From positions 4,129,544 through 4,193,543 of the forward strand of contig OY756968.1 in the NCBI GenBank assembly GCA_963580455.1: DNA of 64,000 nt, given 5' to 3'. Each line of letters opens with the position of its first letter. The stretch's first letter is position 1. Source of the DNA: Euonymus europaeus (lineage: Eukaryota > Streptophyta > Magnoliopsida > Celastrales > Celastraceae). The position numbers and the translations under genes were made by a program. Under the pieces are notes generated by a model. That model made no database searches. It was not told the origin of the DNA and worked only from the letters and a program-made list of their open reading frames with translations. Shown here piece after piece: positions 12,001 through 26,800 of this stretch.

Positions 12001-15000
12001 ATATATATATATATATATATATGCGTGTGTCAGTATATATTACAATTCATAACTATGTTATGAAAGTTCAAAACAGTAACATCAATGATGAGCCACGACT
12101 CTTATGATATTCTTATATATAGGCATATCATTTGCTCGAGAGATATATTTCATTGGAGTACCAACCTAAGTGTAGCAATACATCCTTGGACTCCACAGTT
12201 GAAGAGTTCCTGTGCTTCGCCAAAGTGCTAGCGAAAGTGGTCACCTGGTAACAAAGAAAAGTATTTCTTCTGAAAGTATATCTTACTCTTGAGCAAGGCT
12301 GAATGAATGGTTAGCAAAAAGGAATGAAAGAAGAATCTATATATGTCCAATCTCTCTTAAAATTTTCGGATGCCTCAATGCTCAAATTTTATTTATTCCA
12401 ACAAGAGAAACTTTTTCCCTGAATAATTAAGAAAGGAACCAAAACAGAACAGCACAAAATAATTCAAAAAAAATGCACTAAATAAATGACAGTGACCCAT
12501 TGTTTTTGAAATTGACCACAATGACAACAAAAATGTACTAAGAGACATCAGATAAGCTTCTCATCTTTCTACTTAGATGGCAACCTATAACTAACGAGTT
12601 ATCTGTTGTCAATGGTTTATGATCAATCTTGTATCATGTGATCATGTCCATTGCTGTATAAAATACTCCCTAACTTGTTAGGCAATTCTATCACAGTAGT
12701 ATATTCAAACTATTTAGTGCACTTTAAAATCACCAACAAAGGGTGCACATCTATATATTATTTATACATATTTTGTTAGGCACTGAAAAAAAAAATCTGT
12801 GAAAAAACATTAGATATATAAGCAAGACTCACAGAGTCGATGAAGTCATCAGCAATTTCCAAAAGAAGATCTTCAACTTCAGGTTCCAGCTTTCCCTGTG
12901 GATCCACCTGACCACAACCGAAGAACCATTAATGAAGTTTTTTTTTTTTTTTTGGTAATGAAGTTAGTGATGATATCAAGGGTAAAAGGACCCTAACCAT
13001 AATTTTTTTAAAAATAACAACAAAGTTCAAAACAAAACAGACCTGAGAAACCAAATCCTGTATCTTTCTCTTCCCAACAAGTTGATTTGTTGCTTCTGTT
13101 CCATGACTTGAACTCCCTCCAGGTGTAGTTGTACCGGATGCGGTAGCGTCTGGCTGTGATCCTGTCAAACTAAGAGACTTCTGTCCTGCTGGTCCTTGCA
13201 TCCTTGGAGACTGCTGTTGCTGCGGCTGATGCATGGGCATTTGTTGTTGAATATGATGCTGTAATTGAATTTGTTGCTGCTGTTGAATTTGTTGTTGCTG
13301 TAGTTGCAGTTGCTGCTGCTGACTGAGCTGAGGGTGCCCCATCGGTGACTGCTGTTGCACCAGCTGAGATAGTTGTTGTGCGTTCAAGGCCATTGAATTT
13401 TGGTGTAACTGAGAAGATGAAGCCAATTGCTGCTGCAAGAGAACCTGTGACTGCCTCTGGGGTTGTTGAAGACGGAATGAAGGTGATCCAGGACCAGAAA
13501 TTGCTGGCATTTGCTTTATCCATTGTTGATGGGACAAAGAGTTCTGCATCAAAGCTGTCTGTCCATTCTGAGCAAGCCCAGACAGTTGAGAGTTCATGAA
13601 AGCCAGTGATGATGTCCTTGGTAAGTTTTGAAGCTACAGTTATTAGATACAAATTGCCAGTTAATTGTGCATGCAGGTTAACTAAAAAACATTAACAGGA
13701 ACAAAAAGACAACCAAAACAAAGCAAAGGAAAAACCAACAACAACATAGGTTTTAAGCATTAAATAGTCTCAACTACAATTTCACGCTGATGTTCATTCA
13801 ATGCTGCATCTCCAACAGATGCCTTTGAGCAAAAAAAAGGAAAATTAATCTTTCTTATCCGTTAAATGCGAAAGAAACTTTATTGGAAACAATGAAACAT
13901 ATCAAGACAAATAAAAAAATGTGACGATGATAAATCATGATCAACTCGAAAATTGATCCAACCTCCTATTAGGTAATTTGACGAAACCTGGTCTGGTCTC
14001 AAATGATTCTTCTATACTTTTCTTTATAAAGGTAATGCCTTATATATTGGTCATCGTCATCCCCAACCAAAGTACTATAGTGAACAAATTAGCAAATCTA
14101 CCAAATCATAAAAATATGTCAGCCCTTAATTAAAGCTCCTAAGAAAGGAAATAAATCACTAATAATATTAATTAACCACATAAAGAGCAAGGTCATTGTT
14201 TATTTATTCATGGCCTAGAATCACTTATAATCCCAACTTGTAGCATTCCTTCCTCTTCTAAACATTATCCTTAAGGTTTGTGTTTGGAGATTCAATACCT
14301 GAAAACTTGGTACAAACCCAACCAATGCCTTGGATAATTTCAAATGCATCCCAATAAGCAATCATAAAAAACATGCCATGGATACCTTTCTTGATGCTCG
14401 GAACAGATATCCAATGAACTTCTTGATATTAAAAAGCAAGATCATTAAATGCCACTACATAAGACGGTTATTTTCTTCCTTTACTGAAATTGAAATTTTT
14501 GTTTCATGGACTCATCTCGTACCATTGGTGTCGCATTTCTCTCATTTTCTTCTCCGACCATATATATTGGCGTGATGAGATTCTTCTCAACTTTCTCATC
14601 CTTTATCTTTGTCATCAACTTGTTTGGCGATCCAATTTCCAGATCTGTTCCTATAAGGAAGAGAGTTTCCTCAGCAGAACTTCCTCTTTCTTGAAAAGAG
14701 ATGTCAGGATCCTCAAGGAAAGATTCATCGATTTCATGACTGATTTTGGTGGATAGCTTATTGACCCAGACGTTCATCCCCTCGTACAGCCTCACAGACA
14801 AACTATCGACTTTGGCATTTGTTTCTTTTTCTTGCGCACCCCTTTCCTCCGTCTTCTTCATCATCTTATCTAGCCAGTTGGTGATGCTGGCTAACTGATG
14901 GTTGATTCGATCCCACTGTTGATCAGCTATGCCTTGCTCCAATACCAATAGTTACCATCAAAAATTGCAACGGCCAATCAGCTGGAAAGTTTATCAATTT

Positions 15001-17879
15001 TTGGGTTGTTTGAGGTGACCCAACCTCCTATTCGGGTTCATTCGAGGAGATCTAGCCACCTCCAAACATACGTTTGATTGTCCCCAATATTTGAATTCAT
15101 AAAGGTAATTCCTAATATATACGTCCTCACCAACCACAGTACGATAGGAAATAAATCAGCAAATCATAAAAATATGTTAACCCTAAATTAAAGCTCCTAG
15201 AAAAGAAAAATAAATCACATTCTATTAGTTAACCAAATAAAAAGATACTCAATTAATGCTTTATTCATAGTCAGAACGACACATAGTCCCAACTCGTAAC
15301 AAAAACAAGGACCAAAAGAAGAGAGATCCCAACAAGAACTCACAAGGGCGTAGGACTAGGGCCACCTTAAACTAAATTAACTAATGTTATGAAAAGAAAA
15401 ATGAATCACATTCTATTAGTTAACCAAATAAAAAGATACTCAATTAATGCTTTATTCATAGTCAGAATGACACATAGTCCCAACTCGTAACAAAAACAAG
15501 GACCCAAAGAAGAGAGATCCCAACAAGAACTCACAAGGGCATAGGACTAGGGCCACCTTAAACTAAATTAACTAATGTTATGAAATAAATTGTTAGAATA
15601 TCCATCTAACCATAGTTTTGCAGTAGCAAGAAAATTTTCTACAATATGGTTCTTTGAAGCTTTTTTGTCACAAATACTCTGTTGTTCCTTATAAGTCAGC
15701 AGGTGACCGTATGTAAGCTCAACAGAAATCTCCTTTTAGTTCTCTACATACCAAGCCAGCCCAAAGCTATAAACTCAGACACCAAGCTATTACTAGAGAC
15801 CAAATTGATCCCAATCAGGTGCCAAATAGTGCTCCAAATACGTCTCATCCAAATGCAATGAAAAAAGACGTGGCTAATTGACTCAGTGTCCATTTTACAC
15901 AAATAGGATAGGTTGATGAGGGTGACCCCTCTTTCTGAAATATAATCTATGGTCGTAATTTTTTTCCATGTGGCTACCCCACATGAACTGGAATTTAGAT
16001 TTAAGACAAGATTGAGCAGCAAAATGTAGTTTTGTAACTTTGTTCCACATTTTTTTTTCTTTTTCCTTCAGACTGGGAGAGGGGGAGGAGGGTATATAGA
16101 TGCACAAACACATGTGCACACATGCACAATTTTCAATCTCATTGTAACGAGAGTAAACTTATACCTGAGAAGATGCAGGCAGATTTTGTTGTGACAGTTG
16201 CTGCCTCATTTGTCCGGGATTCATCCTCTGTTGAGAATATTGGAGAGTACCATTATGTCTTAGTTGTGAGGTCAAATTGAGTGAACCCATCATTCCCATG
16301 GCTTGCATTCCTTGCAGTGGCTGCCCAGCAGAACTGCCAAGAAGAAATTGAGACCCTTGGACTAACCCAGCTTTCTGCCTTGGCTACATTCAGAAACAAG
16401 TTTCCTTAGAGACCATAATCCTTTTCATTATGAAGCAATTATATATATATAGTGCTAATTATTGCAACTAGCTACACATTATTCAATTAGAAAACTATGG
16501 CACGTCAACAATAATCCATTACACAATAAAAATGATGATGGATAGAAACTCTAGAGATCCACTTGGATTAAAAATTTCAATGTAATTGAACAAACTTTCT
16601 TATGTAGTTTCATCTTTTCAGTATAGCACCTGTTCGAGTTTTTCATAGAAAACCAAAATCAATTTTGATTGATTATACTTGCATTCTATAGAAAGGCATG
16701 CATAAGAGTAATTAAAATACATAAAGCAGCTTTCAAATACTCCACTGGTTCAAATCTGGTCTAAAAACTCACTGTCATTGTAATCATTATTATTAACCGT
16801 AAGTGTATTCATGTTTACGTATCATTCACTTAGCGAAAATTAAAAACTTGTAGGTATTCCATTGCTAAATACAAAATCAGACTCCAGAATAGTTTCTGAA
16901 CACAAATCACCCACTTGAAAAACTAGAAACCGTATGCTAAACAATATAGCACACATATACATACGATTACCAACTACAAGTATTTCGTCATTCATTCACA
17001 GCTGAGTCAAATTTATCTTCTGAAAGGCAAAACAAGACCTTTCAAAACCACAAAACATCGAATACAAAGACATCATATTGCACCTACAAGAAAAATCAAA
17101 GGATCCTCCGACTATCTAACGACTAAGACCAATGGAAATATCTATCCCAAAACCAAAACTTCTATTTCCAAACCACAATTACATAAACAAATCTATATTC
17201 TGACTAGCACTGGTTATCAAGATATTATTACAGCCAATCAATAGCGTAACTACCAAGGTAGCATGAGAAAAAAAGTAAGAACTCAATTGATTACCGAGGC
17301 TAGTAGCTGGGCAGCAGCAGCACCTGTAAGCATTGGCAGGTGCCCGTTCTGGCCCATAAGTGCTGACCGTTGCAAATTGGACCCACCCATATGCTGATTC
17401 TGCTGGTTCTGTTGTTGAATAGTAGGAGACCCACCAAAATTCATTTGCCCATATATCCCCTGTTGCTGCTGCTGCCTCGGAATGGCACCTAATTGTGCTT
17501 GCTGTTGCTGTTGTGCGTTAATCTGCTGGTTTAAGCGAGACATTGATGGTGATCGCTGGAGGGATTGCGCAATTTGGTAGGTATTAGCGTTCGGGGATTG
17601 CACAATTTGTGGTTGTTGCTGCTGCTGTTGTTGAGGGAGAGGGGGAAGAGCTGGAGAGGATATTTGTTGTTGCTGCTGTTGTTGTTGTTGTTGGGAGTCG
17701 AGGGAGGGAGAAGGATTCTGTGGGATATTTGCGACATTTGTCCCGTTTGATGGCGCTGGTTGTTGTTGGGATGGCGGCGTCGGAACTGGTGGTTGAGACG
17801 GTGTTTGCGGTTGTGGTGGCGGAGTGGATGCTGTGGATGGGTCCATTGATTTGGGGGATAAGGTTGAATTTTCCTCCAT
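9041..17879 (-). CDS. TAF12B: Transcription initiation factor TFIID subunit 12b
   Basis: Eight exons: 17879-17295, 16383-16165, 13633-13043, 12907-12833, 12244-12166, 9840-9776, 9344-9309 and 9220-9041. They give 609 residues; the Arabidopsis homologue EER4/TAF12b is about 680. The N-terminal two thirds is Pro/Gln/Ser-rich with polyglutamine runs. The C-terminal histone fold (about 456-530) begins [20 protein letters not shown] and continues [12 protein letters not shown], then [20 protein letters not shown] and [11 protein letters not shown], the TAF12 signature. TAF12 pairs with TAF4 in TFIID, and in other eukaryotes is also a SAGA subunit. EER4 acts in ethylene responses in Arabidopsis. 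An in-frame ATG 51 nt upstream (17930) would add 17 residues; I chose 17879 because homologues begin with a similar short Ser/Pro leader. Introns are long, and the second holds mobile DNA. Confidence 0.93.
13900..15390 (-). mobile_element. Decayed miniature LTR retroelement in TAF12B intron 2
   Basis: Two diverged direct copies of about 300-400 bp flank a short centre: about 13960-14260 and 15020-15305. Both begin CCAACCTCCTATT and later share AATTAAAGCTCCTA, AAATCATAAAAATATGT and a TTTATTCATxxxC segment. Just inside the right copy, the minus strand reads TTGGTATTGGAGC (about 14937-14949). This resembles the initiator-Met tRNA primer site of Copia elements, so the element points left. The centre has one 155-codon minus-strand frame (14481-14948). 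I infer a non-autonomous LTR element. The ends are uncertain. Confidence 0.6.
14481..14948 (-). CDS. ORF inside the miniature LTR element, unknown product
   Basis: This open frame of 155 codons starts inside the putative primer-binding site. It encodes a charged, helix-prone protein: [20 protein letters not shown] near the N-terminus, then many Glu/Lys residues. I see no zinc knuckle, protease or reverse transcriptase. The position matches a gag-like region, but the sequence does not let me assign it. It may be a remnant of gag or host-derived filler, and its coding status is unproven. Confidence 0.3.
   Translation of the reverse strand: MVLEQGIADQQWDRINHQLASITNWLDKMMKKTEERGAQEKETNAKVDSLSVRLYEGMNVWVNKLSTKISHEIDESFLEDPDISFQERGSSAEETLFLIGTDLEIGSPNKLMTKIKDEKVEKNLITPIYMVGEENERNATPMVRDESMKQKFQFQ
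15200..15581. repeat. 191-bp tandem duplication
   Basis: Positions 15200-15390 and 15391-15581 are head-to-tail copies of a 191-bp unit. I counted about four to five differences. The first copy overlaps the right LTR-like segment, so the duplication arose after the retroelement inserted, or within its terminal repeat. Confidence 0.9.
15744..16119 (-). mobile_element. LINE fragment: zinc-binding region after reverse transcriptase
   Basis: Two overlapping minus-strand frames carry parts of the zf-RVT domain found between reverse transcriptase and RNase H in plant L1-type LINEs. One has KSKFQFMWG. The other has [29 protein letters not shown] and [10 protein letters not shown], giving the C...ES..H.F.HC pattern. 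The frame shift marks it as dead. It sits in TAF12B intron 2, in the same orientation as the gene. Confidence 0.7.
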
Positions 17880-18239
17880 CGCAATCCTTCTTGAATTTCT
17901 AGGCCTTCTCCGCGAATCAACTATTTCCACCCGAGAATAGTTCTCCTATTATTTAGCACTCTGTTCTTCCCATTCTAAATTACTATTCATCGTTATTAAA
18001 AACAATTAAGGAGAAAGACATTAATACCCTTGATCGTATTGTTTGCATCTCTCTCTGTTGAGTCTGTTCTTCCTTGCTTGGCTAGACAGACCAAGTTCGA
18101 TGGTTCTTCTGGAATTCTACTTGTCAGTTACAGGCATACATCTTTTATATTTACTAGTATGGATATTGTCCCGATTACCATGCCTTACAGTTTAACTGTT
18201 AACTGTCTTTAATGTTGAAGTCTTGCTAATTATGTGAAT
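17880..18239. other. TAF12B 5' leader and promoter region
   Basis: This lies upstream of the TAF12B start on the minus strand. I see no convincing TATA box and no other gene. Confidence 0.4.
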
Positions 18240-18371
18240 TTAGGCTCACAATATCTAATTTGTTGGGCAATTGAGTATGTGATTGACCGACAATCATTAG
18301 AATCAACCATTTAAATAAGTAGCGAGTTTGAATTCTCTCATCCTCAATTTCACTGAATTAAAAAAAAACAG
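18240..18371 (+). mobile_element. possible SINE remnant
   Basis: GAGTTTGAATTCTC resembles a pol III B box and is followed about 30 bases later by a run of nine A (about 18360). The A box is unclear. It could be chance. Confidence 0.3.
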
Positions 18372-18617
18372 AATTCCAATGAGGAAACATGATCATTCTT
18401 CTTCTTTATTTTTATAACTTATTTTGTGTTATGTTTTAGAGTTAGCAAAAATAGATTTGATATGTTCCATGACCTTGTCGAATGGCAATTGCCTTCTAAC
18501 ATATAGTCTCTATACAGTCTCTCACAAAGACTACACATAAAATTGAGACAAACTCCATAATCCTGCAAAAAAAAGTTTTCAACAACAAAAGCACATAAGA
18601 CCCTCTGCCATTGACGT

Positions 18618-18703
18618 CTCAACCAAAAAACGAACAAGGATAGAGTACATGAGCAGAACTAGACCAAAACATGAACAATAATAGAGTACACGAGCAGAAC
18701 TTA
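18618..18703. repeat. short tandem repeat, about 42 bp x 2
   Basis: Two adjacent imperfect units each contain TAGAGTACAYGAGCAGAACT preceded by an ACCAAAA...GAACAA segment. They lie just beyond the 3' end of the threonine synthase pseudogene. Confidence 0.7.
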
Positions 18704-18732
18704 TAATGCTCACAACCGCCCATGCAATGGCC

Positions 18733-20813
<2,081 letters not shown>

Positions 20814-20821
20814 ATATAAAT
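20814..20821 (+). promoter_or_regulatory. TATA box of GIP1L
   Basis: TATAAATA-type sequence within CTAAATATAAATAG, about 60 bases before the GIP1L ATG. This fits a start of transcription near 20845. Confidence 0.5.
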
Positions 20822-20878
20822 AGTCGGTGGGGTGGATCTTTTTTGATCTTATAGTGCTGTAGTTCTGTAGTTCTTGAG

Positions 20879-23800
20879 ATGGTTTCCATTGACAGTGGGT
20901 CTCAAGTCGACGGAACTACGCAGATACTGTCAGCAAGATTGCGCAAGACCATTCATTCCATCAAGGAAATAGTGGGCAATCATTCTGATGCTGATATTTA
21001 CGTTGCCCTAAAAGAGACAAACATGGATCCTAATGAAACTGCTCAGAAGTTGCTTAATCAAGGTCTGGCCTTTTGCTCTTTGTTCGTCTCTTCTCTAATT
21101 TTAATGCCTATCAGTTAATACGTGTGCCTTCTTTAAATGTTACTATTGGGTTTTTGCGGTGTTCAATGGGGTGCTTTTGGGCCACATATAGTTTTTTCTT
21201 CTTTTTATAATTAGTTGCATATTTGGTTTTGTCCTGATCTGGGTTTGGGAATTTGGGAATCGGTTTCTTGATTGGAGGAGGGGGATTGGAGTTCATATAT
21301 GGCTACTGGGTGTTAGTTTTGAGTTTCTTGCACCCCTGGTGTCCTTTAATGAAGTTAATACCTGCATTTTTTTAACTGGGTCTTGTTTAGTTTGGTTGTC
21401 GTAATCTGCAGTTTGTCTAAGTTAATGGATGGCGTATGCTGTCTCTGGGGCAGTTTATTGTTAGTCCAAAAGTGGCTTTGACTTTATTTATCTATTTTAT
21501 TCCCTTTGCTTCTAGAAGTTTTAGGTGCCTTGCAAATTGCAATAACGAGGTTTTGCTATTTTATTTTGATGTAGTTGTGTTTTTGTCTTTATTCTTTATT
21601 TCTAGTGAAAGTTAAGTTTGCAATATTTTTAGTGTTCATTAGTATTTTCTCTTGTGGATTTTTAGTTCTCTTGTGCTGATTTTTTAGTCTACATATTCAG
21701 AATTGATTGGTGAGCTTTTGTTTGATTGTTTCAACAAGTCTGTGAATGCAGGTTTGGCTGGATTGCAGCGATAAGCCTCCTGTCTTTCTCCTGTTTGCTT
21801 CTAGCTGTATTTCTTGTGCTTGACTAAAAAAAATAAAAAATTCTGTGAATGCAACGGGTTTGATCAATTCCAGTGAAAAAGCCATGTTACTTGGAATGTG
21901 TACTTGAACTTGAGCCGAATTTCTCTTGGTTGTTTACCATTTAAAGAAATTTGAAATAGAGTACATGTTTCTTCAATAGGAGCTGGAAATTTAGGATTAG
22001 AAGGGGCCCATCATATCCCATTTTTGGATTAGTGTTGAGCTCGAGTGTACAAAAACATCAATTACACCGGTCTTGTCGTTTTATTTTCTTTTGTTTCTTG
22101 TATGCCCCTGTTACTTAATATCAAGATGGTGCGTTTCACAAATGTTCTGGGGGCATTTTTTTGGAGCAAAATTGTGTCATGTCTTTGAAATAAAATTTTT
22201 GGTCGGTTGTGCATGAGTAGTTTGTAACAATGTGGTGAATTGGTTCAGAAATTCAGAAATCCGTGTTCTTATGTTGGTGCAAATTGTGTTGGGTTCTATC
22301 TGTGCGTATGATTTTATCCAAGAAGGTACAATACAAATCAATCGTATGTGCTCATTGTCATCTAGTCTTGTTACTATATAATATTATAATTAATAGATGT
22401 TGCGTAGACTCTAGTGTAACTTCGGAGTATTGTTTCTCCCCCTTGAAAGTAGGTTTAGTCATCTTCTCAGTGTTAAAATTGTAATTTATACTACTGCTTG
22501 TTGACATAAATAGGTTAGAGAAATTGTAAGTTGCTCACTACCTGCTTTGATACCAATTGATGCAGGTTTTAAAACTACTATAGGTTTTGTTGAGGATTGA
22601 GCAAACCAGAAACTCTAACCCCAAATTAATCCCAAATCAAGAAGCCTGGAACAAAAATTCCCAATTCCTTGGTTTGAAATTGGAATGGAAATTTTGAACT
22701 TCTGAATTGAACAAGATCACCCTGAATCTCTTAGGTCGGGTCAGATAAACTCAGCTTCCCCTCTCAGCCGATTATCGAGCATCTCATTGAATATGTAACT
22801 ATGTAAGGAATCTCTCCTATTGGAACTTTGCATAAAAGCTCTGTTCGTTTATTTTCAAGGCAAGTAAGTCTTTAAATAGAGGTTTACGACAATTGGTTTA
22901 AGGAAACATTAGGATTCCTAATCCTAACTGTCCTAGACAAATATAATGACTTTAAAGAACCTAACTGAACGGGAAACCATATCCACAAAAGATTAATGGC
23001 TCTTACCAAAAAAAAGAAAAAAGAAAAAAAGAAAGAAAAACAAAATTAATGGCTTCCTGCATCAATCTCCTTGGCACATTTAATTTAGTTTTAATGACCA
23101 AACTCATTTAGTCTCTGATGGACACACTCAATGCACACACAGTGACACTTGGCTATGTGTTCATGAATTGGTTTTACTATTTGATATTGAACGAGTTTAA
23201 TTGGGCATTCATCAATCAACCCAACAACTTGTTCTTGAACAATTTAGATTTTAGACAAAATGGGATTGCTATATTTATATCATTATTCAGTAGTTAGAGT
23301 TTTCCATGAAACAAGCTTAGATGAAAGAGCTGGCTTTTAGTGGATGAGCTGATTGATGTGCTCGACGGAGAGCTTGGAAATTGCCTAGAAATTTAGCTTC
23401 TTAATTATCTTGCAAATGAGGGTGCTTGTTGTCAAGGAGTTGTTGAATGAGTTTTAAAATGAGACTGAGCTCAGTTTTTTCCATAATAAAAAAGCTTGAA
23501 CATATTAGACGTCAACTAAATAGGTGAGTTTCTATGTACTTGGTGCCTTGACATAGTGGCAGGACTACTCTAAGGTGGAAGTGTACATATACTGCCTCTT
23601 TTGGCATTTTACTTGCCATTTACACTCATTTTTTCTTGCTCAGATCCTTTTCATCTGGTGAAGAGAAAGAGAGACAAGAAGAAAGAGGTATTGCTTGTAT
23701 TTATTTCTGGTTCTTTACAGAAATTTGAGGTGGTGCATTTAGTTGTTGATGAATATGATTGCAAAATCTTGGGTGTGGTGGGTGTTTTTCGTGGCACACT

Positions 23801-26800
23801 GGGATTCTGAGAAGAAAACGCCTTTTTTGCCCTGAAAATTGTCGTATTTTTGTGGCATTGTGTAAACTATGCTGAAAGTTACTTAAAAAAAGGGTAGTAA
23901 CTTTAGTGTTACGGTGATTTTCCGGATATTCTTGTTGTATGCTTCAGTGTATGCTAATATGCAAAGATTTAGTTAGAGAATGATTAGCTAGTTTATTTAT
24001 CTCGTATAAATTAGTTATGAGATTTAAAAGCAGACATTATTGGATCACTTCATCAATTTTGTGCCACTGCAATTTGTATCTTGAATATGACCTGTAAAAC
24101 TTGAGAGGATCAGCGAGAAATGTAATTGTTAATAATGTGTGTGCTCATTGGAGAAGACAAATGGTAATTCGAGGTTTGGAAACTGAAAAAATTTATGCTA
24201 CTTCCGTCATTTGCAAGAAGGTTATAATTTAAACATTTTAATTAATGATGCATTTTTTTGCGAGCCATGGTGGGTTTAATATGTCCATTGGTTTTCACTC
24301 TAAACTTGCATGTCCAAAAAACTCATTAGCTTTCTGAATTTGCATGTTCAATAAACTCTTCCTCTGTTAAGGTTTTTTATATAGTAGCATGTCTCCCTCT
24401 GTATTTTGATAGATGAAGTGTATCTGCCATTTTGAACGCAATGCAAAGATTGTTTGTAATTATTATCTAATCCAAGAGTGTATAACTACATCGCTGCAGA
24501 GCATGGCATACAATAGCTTAACTGATCAAAGGATGCAATCTGAAAATGTTGTTGGCCAAGGGATGAAATCTGAAAATGTTGTCAGCCAAGGGTTGAAATC
24601 TGAGAATGGTTTTCGGCAAGGGATCGAAATTCATTCGTTCTCTGATCGTATTACTCGAAGGGGAGGTTATGCTCGAAGTACTTTACCTGGTATGCCATAT
24701 GCCTGTTTATTATCAGTTTATCTCTTTAGTTCATTTGTGTTGTTTTGTCTTGATATTTGTTTGTTGGTTCTTTAAACCAAATATCATTGAATTAGAAATC
24801 CTACATAATGCAACTGAAGCACATCCAATAATATTTACGGCGTTGCCCTGTCACGTTGAGTGTTCATCTGGTGCAAGGGGTGGGTATTTATTGTGGAGTA
24901 AGACAAAATGTTGATAGTCAATGTGATTTTTTCTTATGTGACGACGCTCAACTCTTCAAAGGGATTTTCTTAATTTAGAGTGTATTTCACAATTTTTGGA
25001 TTATTTCGAAAAATAAACGTTGTTTTGTGCTGGTTGATGACTTAGCTTACCAAAGTTGCAAGTTCAAATTATATATTTGAAGCCATATTTACTTTAGTTA
25101 ATTCCCCTTTATTTTGACCTATGTAGATGACCTTAGTACCGTTGAATTGTTTAATTGCCTCATTTGTGTGGTATTTACTGTTTTGCCTTTACTAAGATTT
25201 TCTCTTCCTTTGTAGTTTCTTATTCTTATGGGTTGTTGGTAAGGAAGGTCTGACAAAAGGTTCAGAATTTTTTATTGACTTCCTATGATCATGCATGTTG
25301 ATGGTCCTGCTCGTTGACTAGTGGGTTCTCACTTGATACAGGAATCAACAGAGAATTTCGGGTTGTGAGAGACAAACGTGTTAATCGGAATACAAGTAGA
25401 GAAGTGAAGCCTGCCTCACAGCAGGATTCAACATCTGCCAATGAGCAGTTTGTTCTCAATGACTTTAAAATGAGGTGTGTTTATCTCCCACTTTCAGCAA
25501 AGAAAAAGTAATAGAAAAAAACCATGCCTTTTGTGCACAATTAACATTTGTTCTTTATTTTTTTTGTTTTTGGGTGATATTCTTGTACATTATTCAAAGA
25601 TGTACATGGGTGGTGCCATGGCACTCTCTTCGTACGTTTATCTATATATTCCTGTTGTTTTTTGAATGGAAAATTTTATTAAGAGCACCAAGGGGTGCAA
25701 ACCAAGTTGTTTTGCTCTAAAGGAAAGAAACACTGACAATGAACTACTATCTGGAACTACTTGGAACAGTAAAAGCGGTCTTTATAACCAGCATTGCGCA
25801 TGCTTTTAGCTACATTAACTGAAATGGGAGAATATAGCTACAATGGGAGAGCATTATTGTAAACACCAAGATAAATGGCTACCTTTTTTTCTTTCTAGAA
25901 TGTTATTGAACAAGGCACCAAGGCCTTGACTGCCAATGACAAATGAACTGAAGAGAACACTGTACTGAGTGAATCTTAAACATCGAATGCCATATTACCT
26001 TGTTAACTTTAGCATCCTCAGTAGATCAAAACCGAACTGTTTTACCTTGATATTTCTTTCTTTCCAGGTTGGCCAACTACTCATGAGAAGATGACATTTT
26101 CCATTAATATTAGTTTCTTTGAGTTACTAAGGTCTTAAATGATTGTATACCTCCCAATTCATTTTTCTTTGTTTATTGTTATTCAAGGTGTCCCCCATTA
26201 TGATAGCCCTTATGCGTTTTAGGTCAAACAAATCCGGGAAAGTGGGTAGACTCTAGGCAAAAATCATGCCATTCTCTCCATTTCCCTACTTCCACCTAGA
26301 AGCAGGTTTTGTTTATCCACTGTAGTTTTGATGCATTTAACATAGTTTATGTTTCTCTTTTGGCAGCATAACTGGGACGTCAAGTGGTTTAAAGCCCTCT
26401 GGCAGCAAAAATTCATTAAAAGCTTCTGATGGGTCAAATGGTCCACAACCTAGACATGCCCGAGATGCTAATTCAAATGTGTCTGACGGGAAACTATTGA
26501 TGGAAAAGCGGCCTGTGGTCAATATTCCCGTGTCTCAGTATTCTCAAGTGGTGAAACTCAGCAATTCAAAGCAACATTCGGCTACACTGGCATCAACAGA
26601 TCCTGTTCATGTTCCATCTCTAGATTCCAGCACAGCTGCTGCTGTAGGTGCTATTAAGCGTGCAGTTGGGGTTGTGGGTGGTCGGCGGCAGTCTTCTGAT
26701 GCCGTCAAAGATGCATCTGCACCAAGTAGTTCGTTTACAAATGCATTATCAGGGCGAGAGAATTCTTCTGAAACATTTAGACCTTTCCATGCAATTTCTA

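Noticed and set aside
13170..13652. 160-codon minus-strand frame rich in Ala/Thr
   Set aside because: It is an alternate-frame shadow of the glutamine-rich TAF12B exon, where CAG repeats read as Ala or Ser.
17531..17920. Asn/His-rich minus-strand frame and plus-strand Val/Leu-rich frames over 17565-17902
   Set aside because: Shadows of the polyglutamine first exon of TAF12B.
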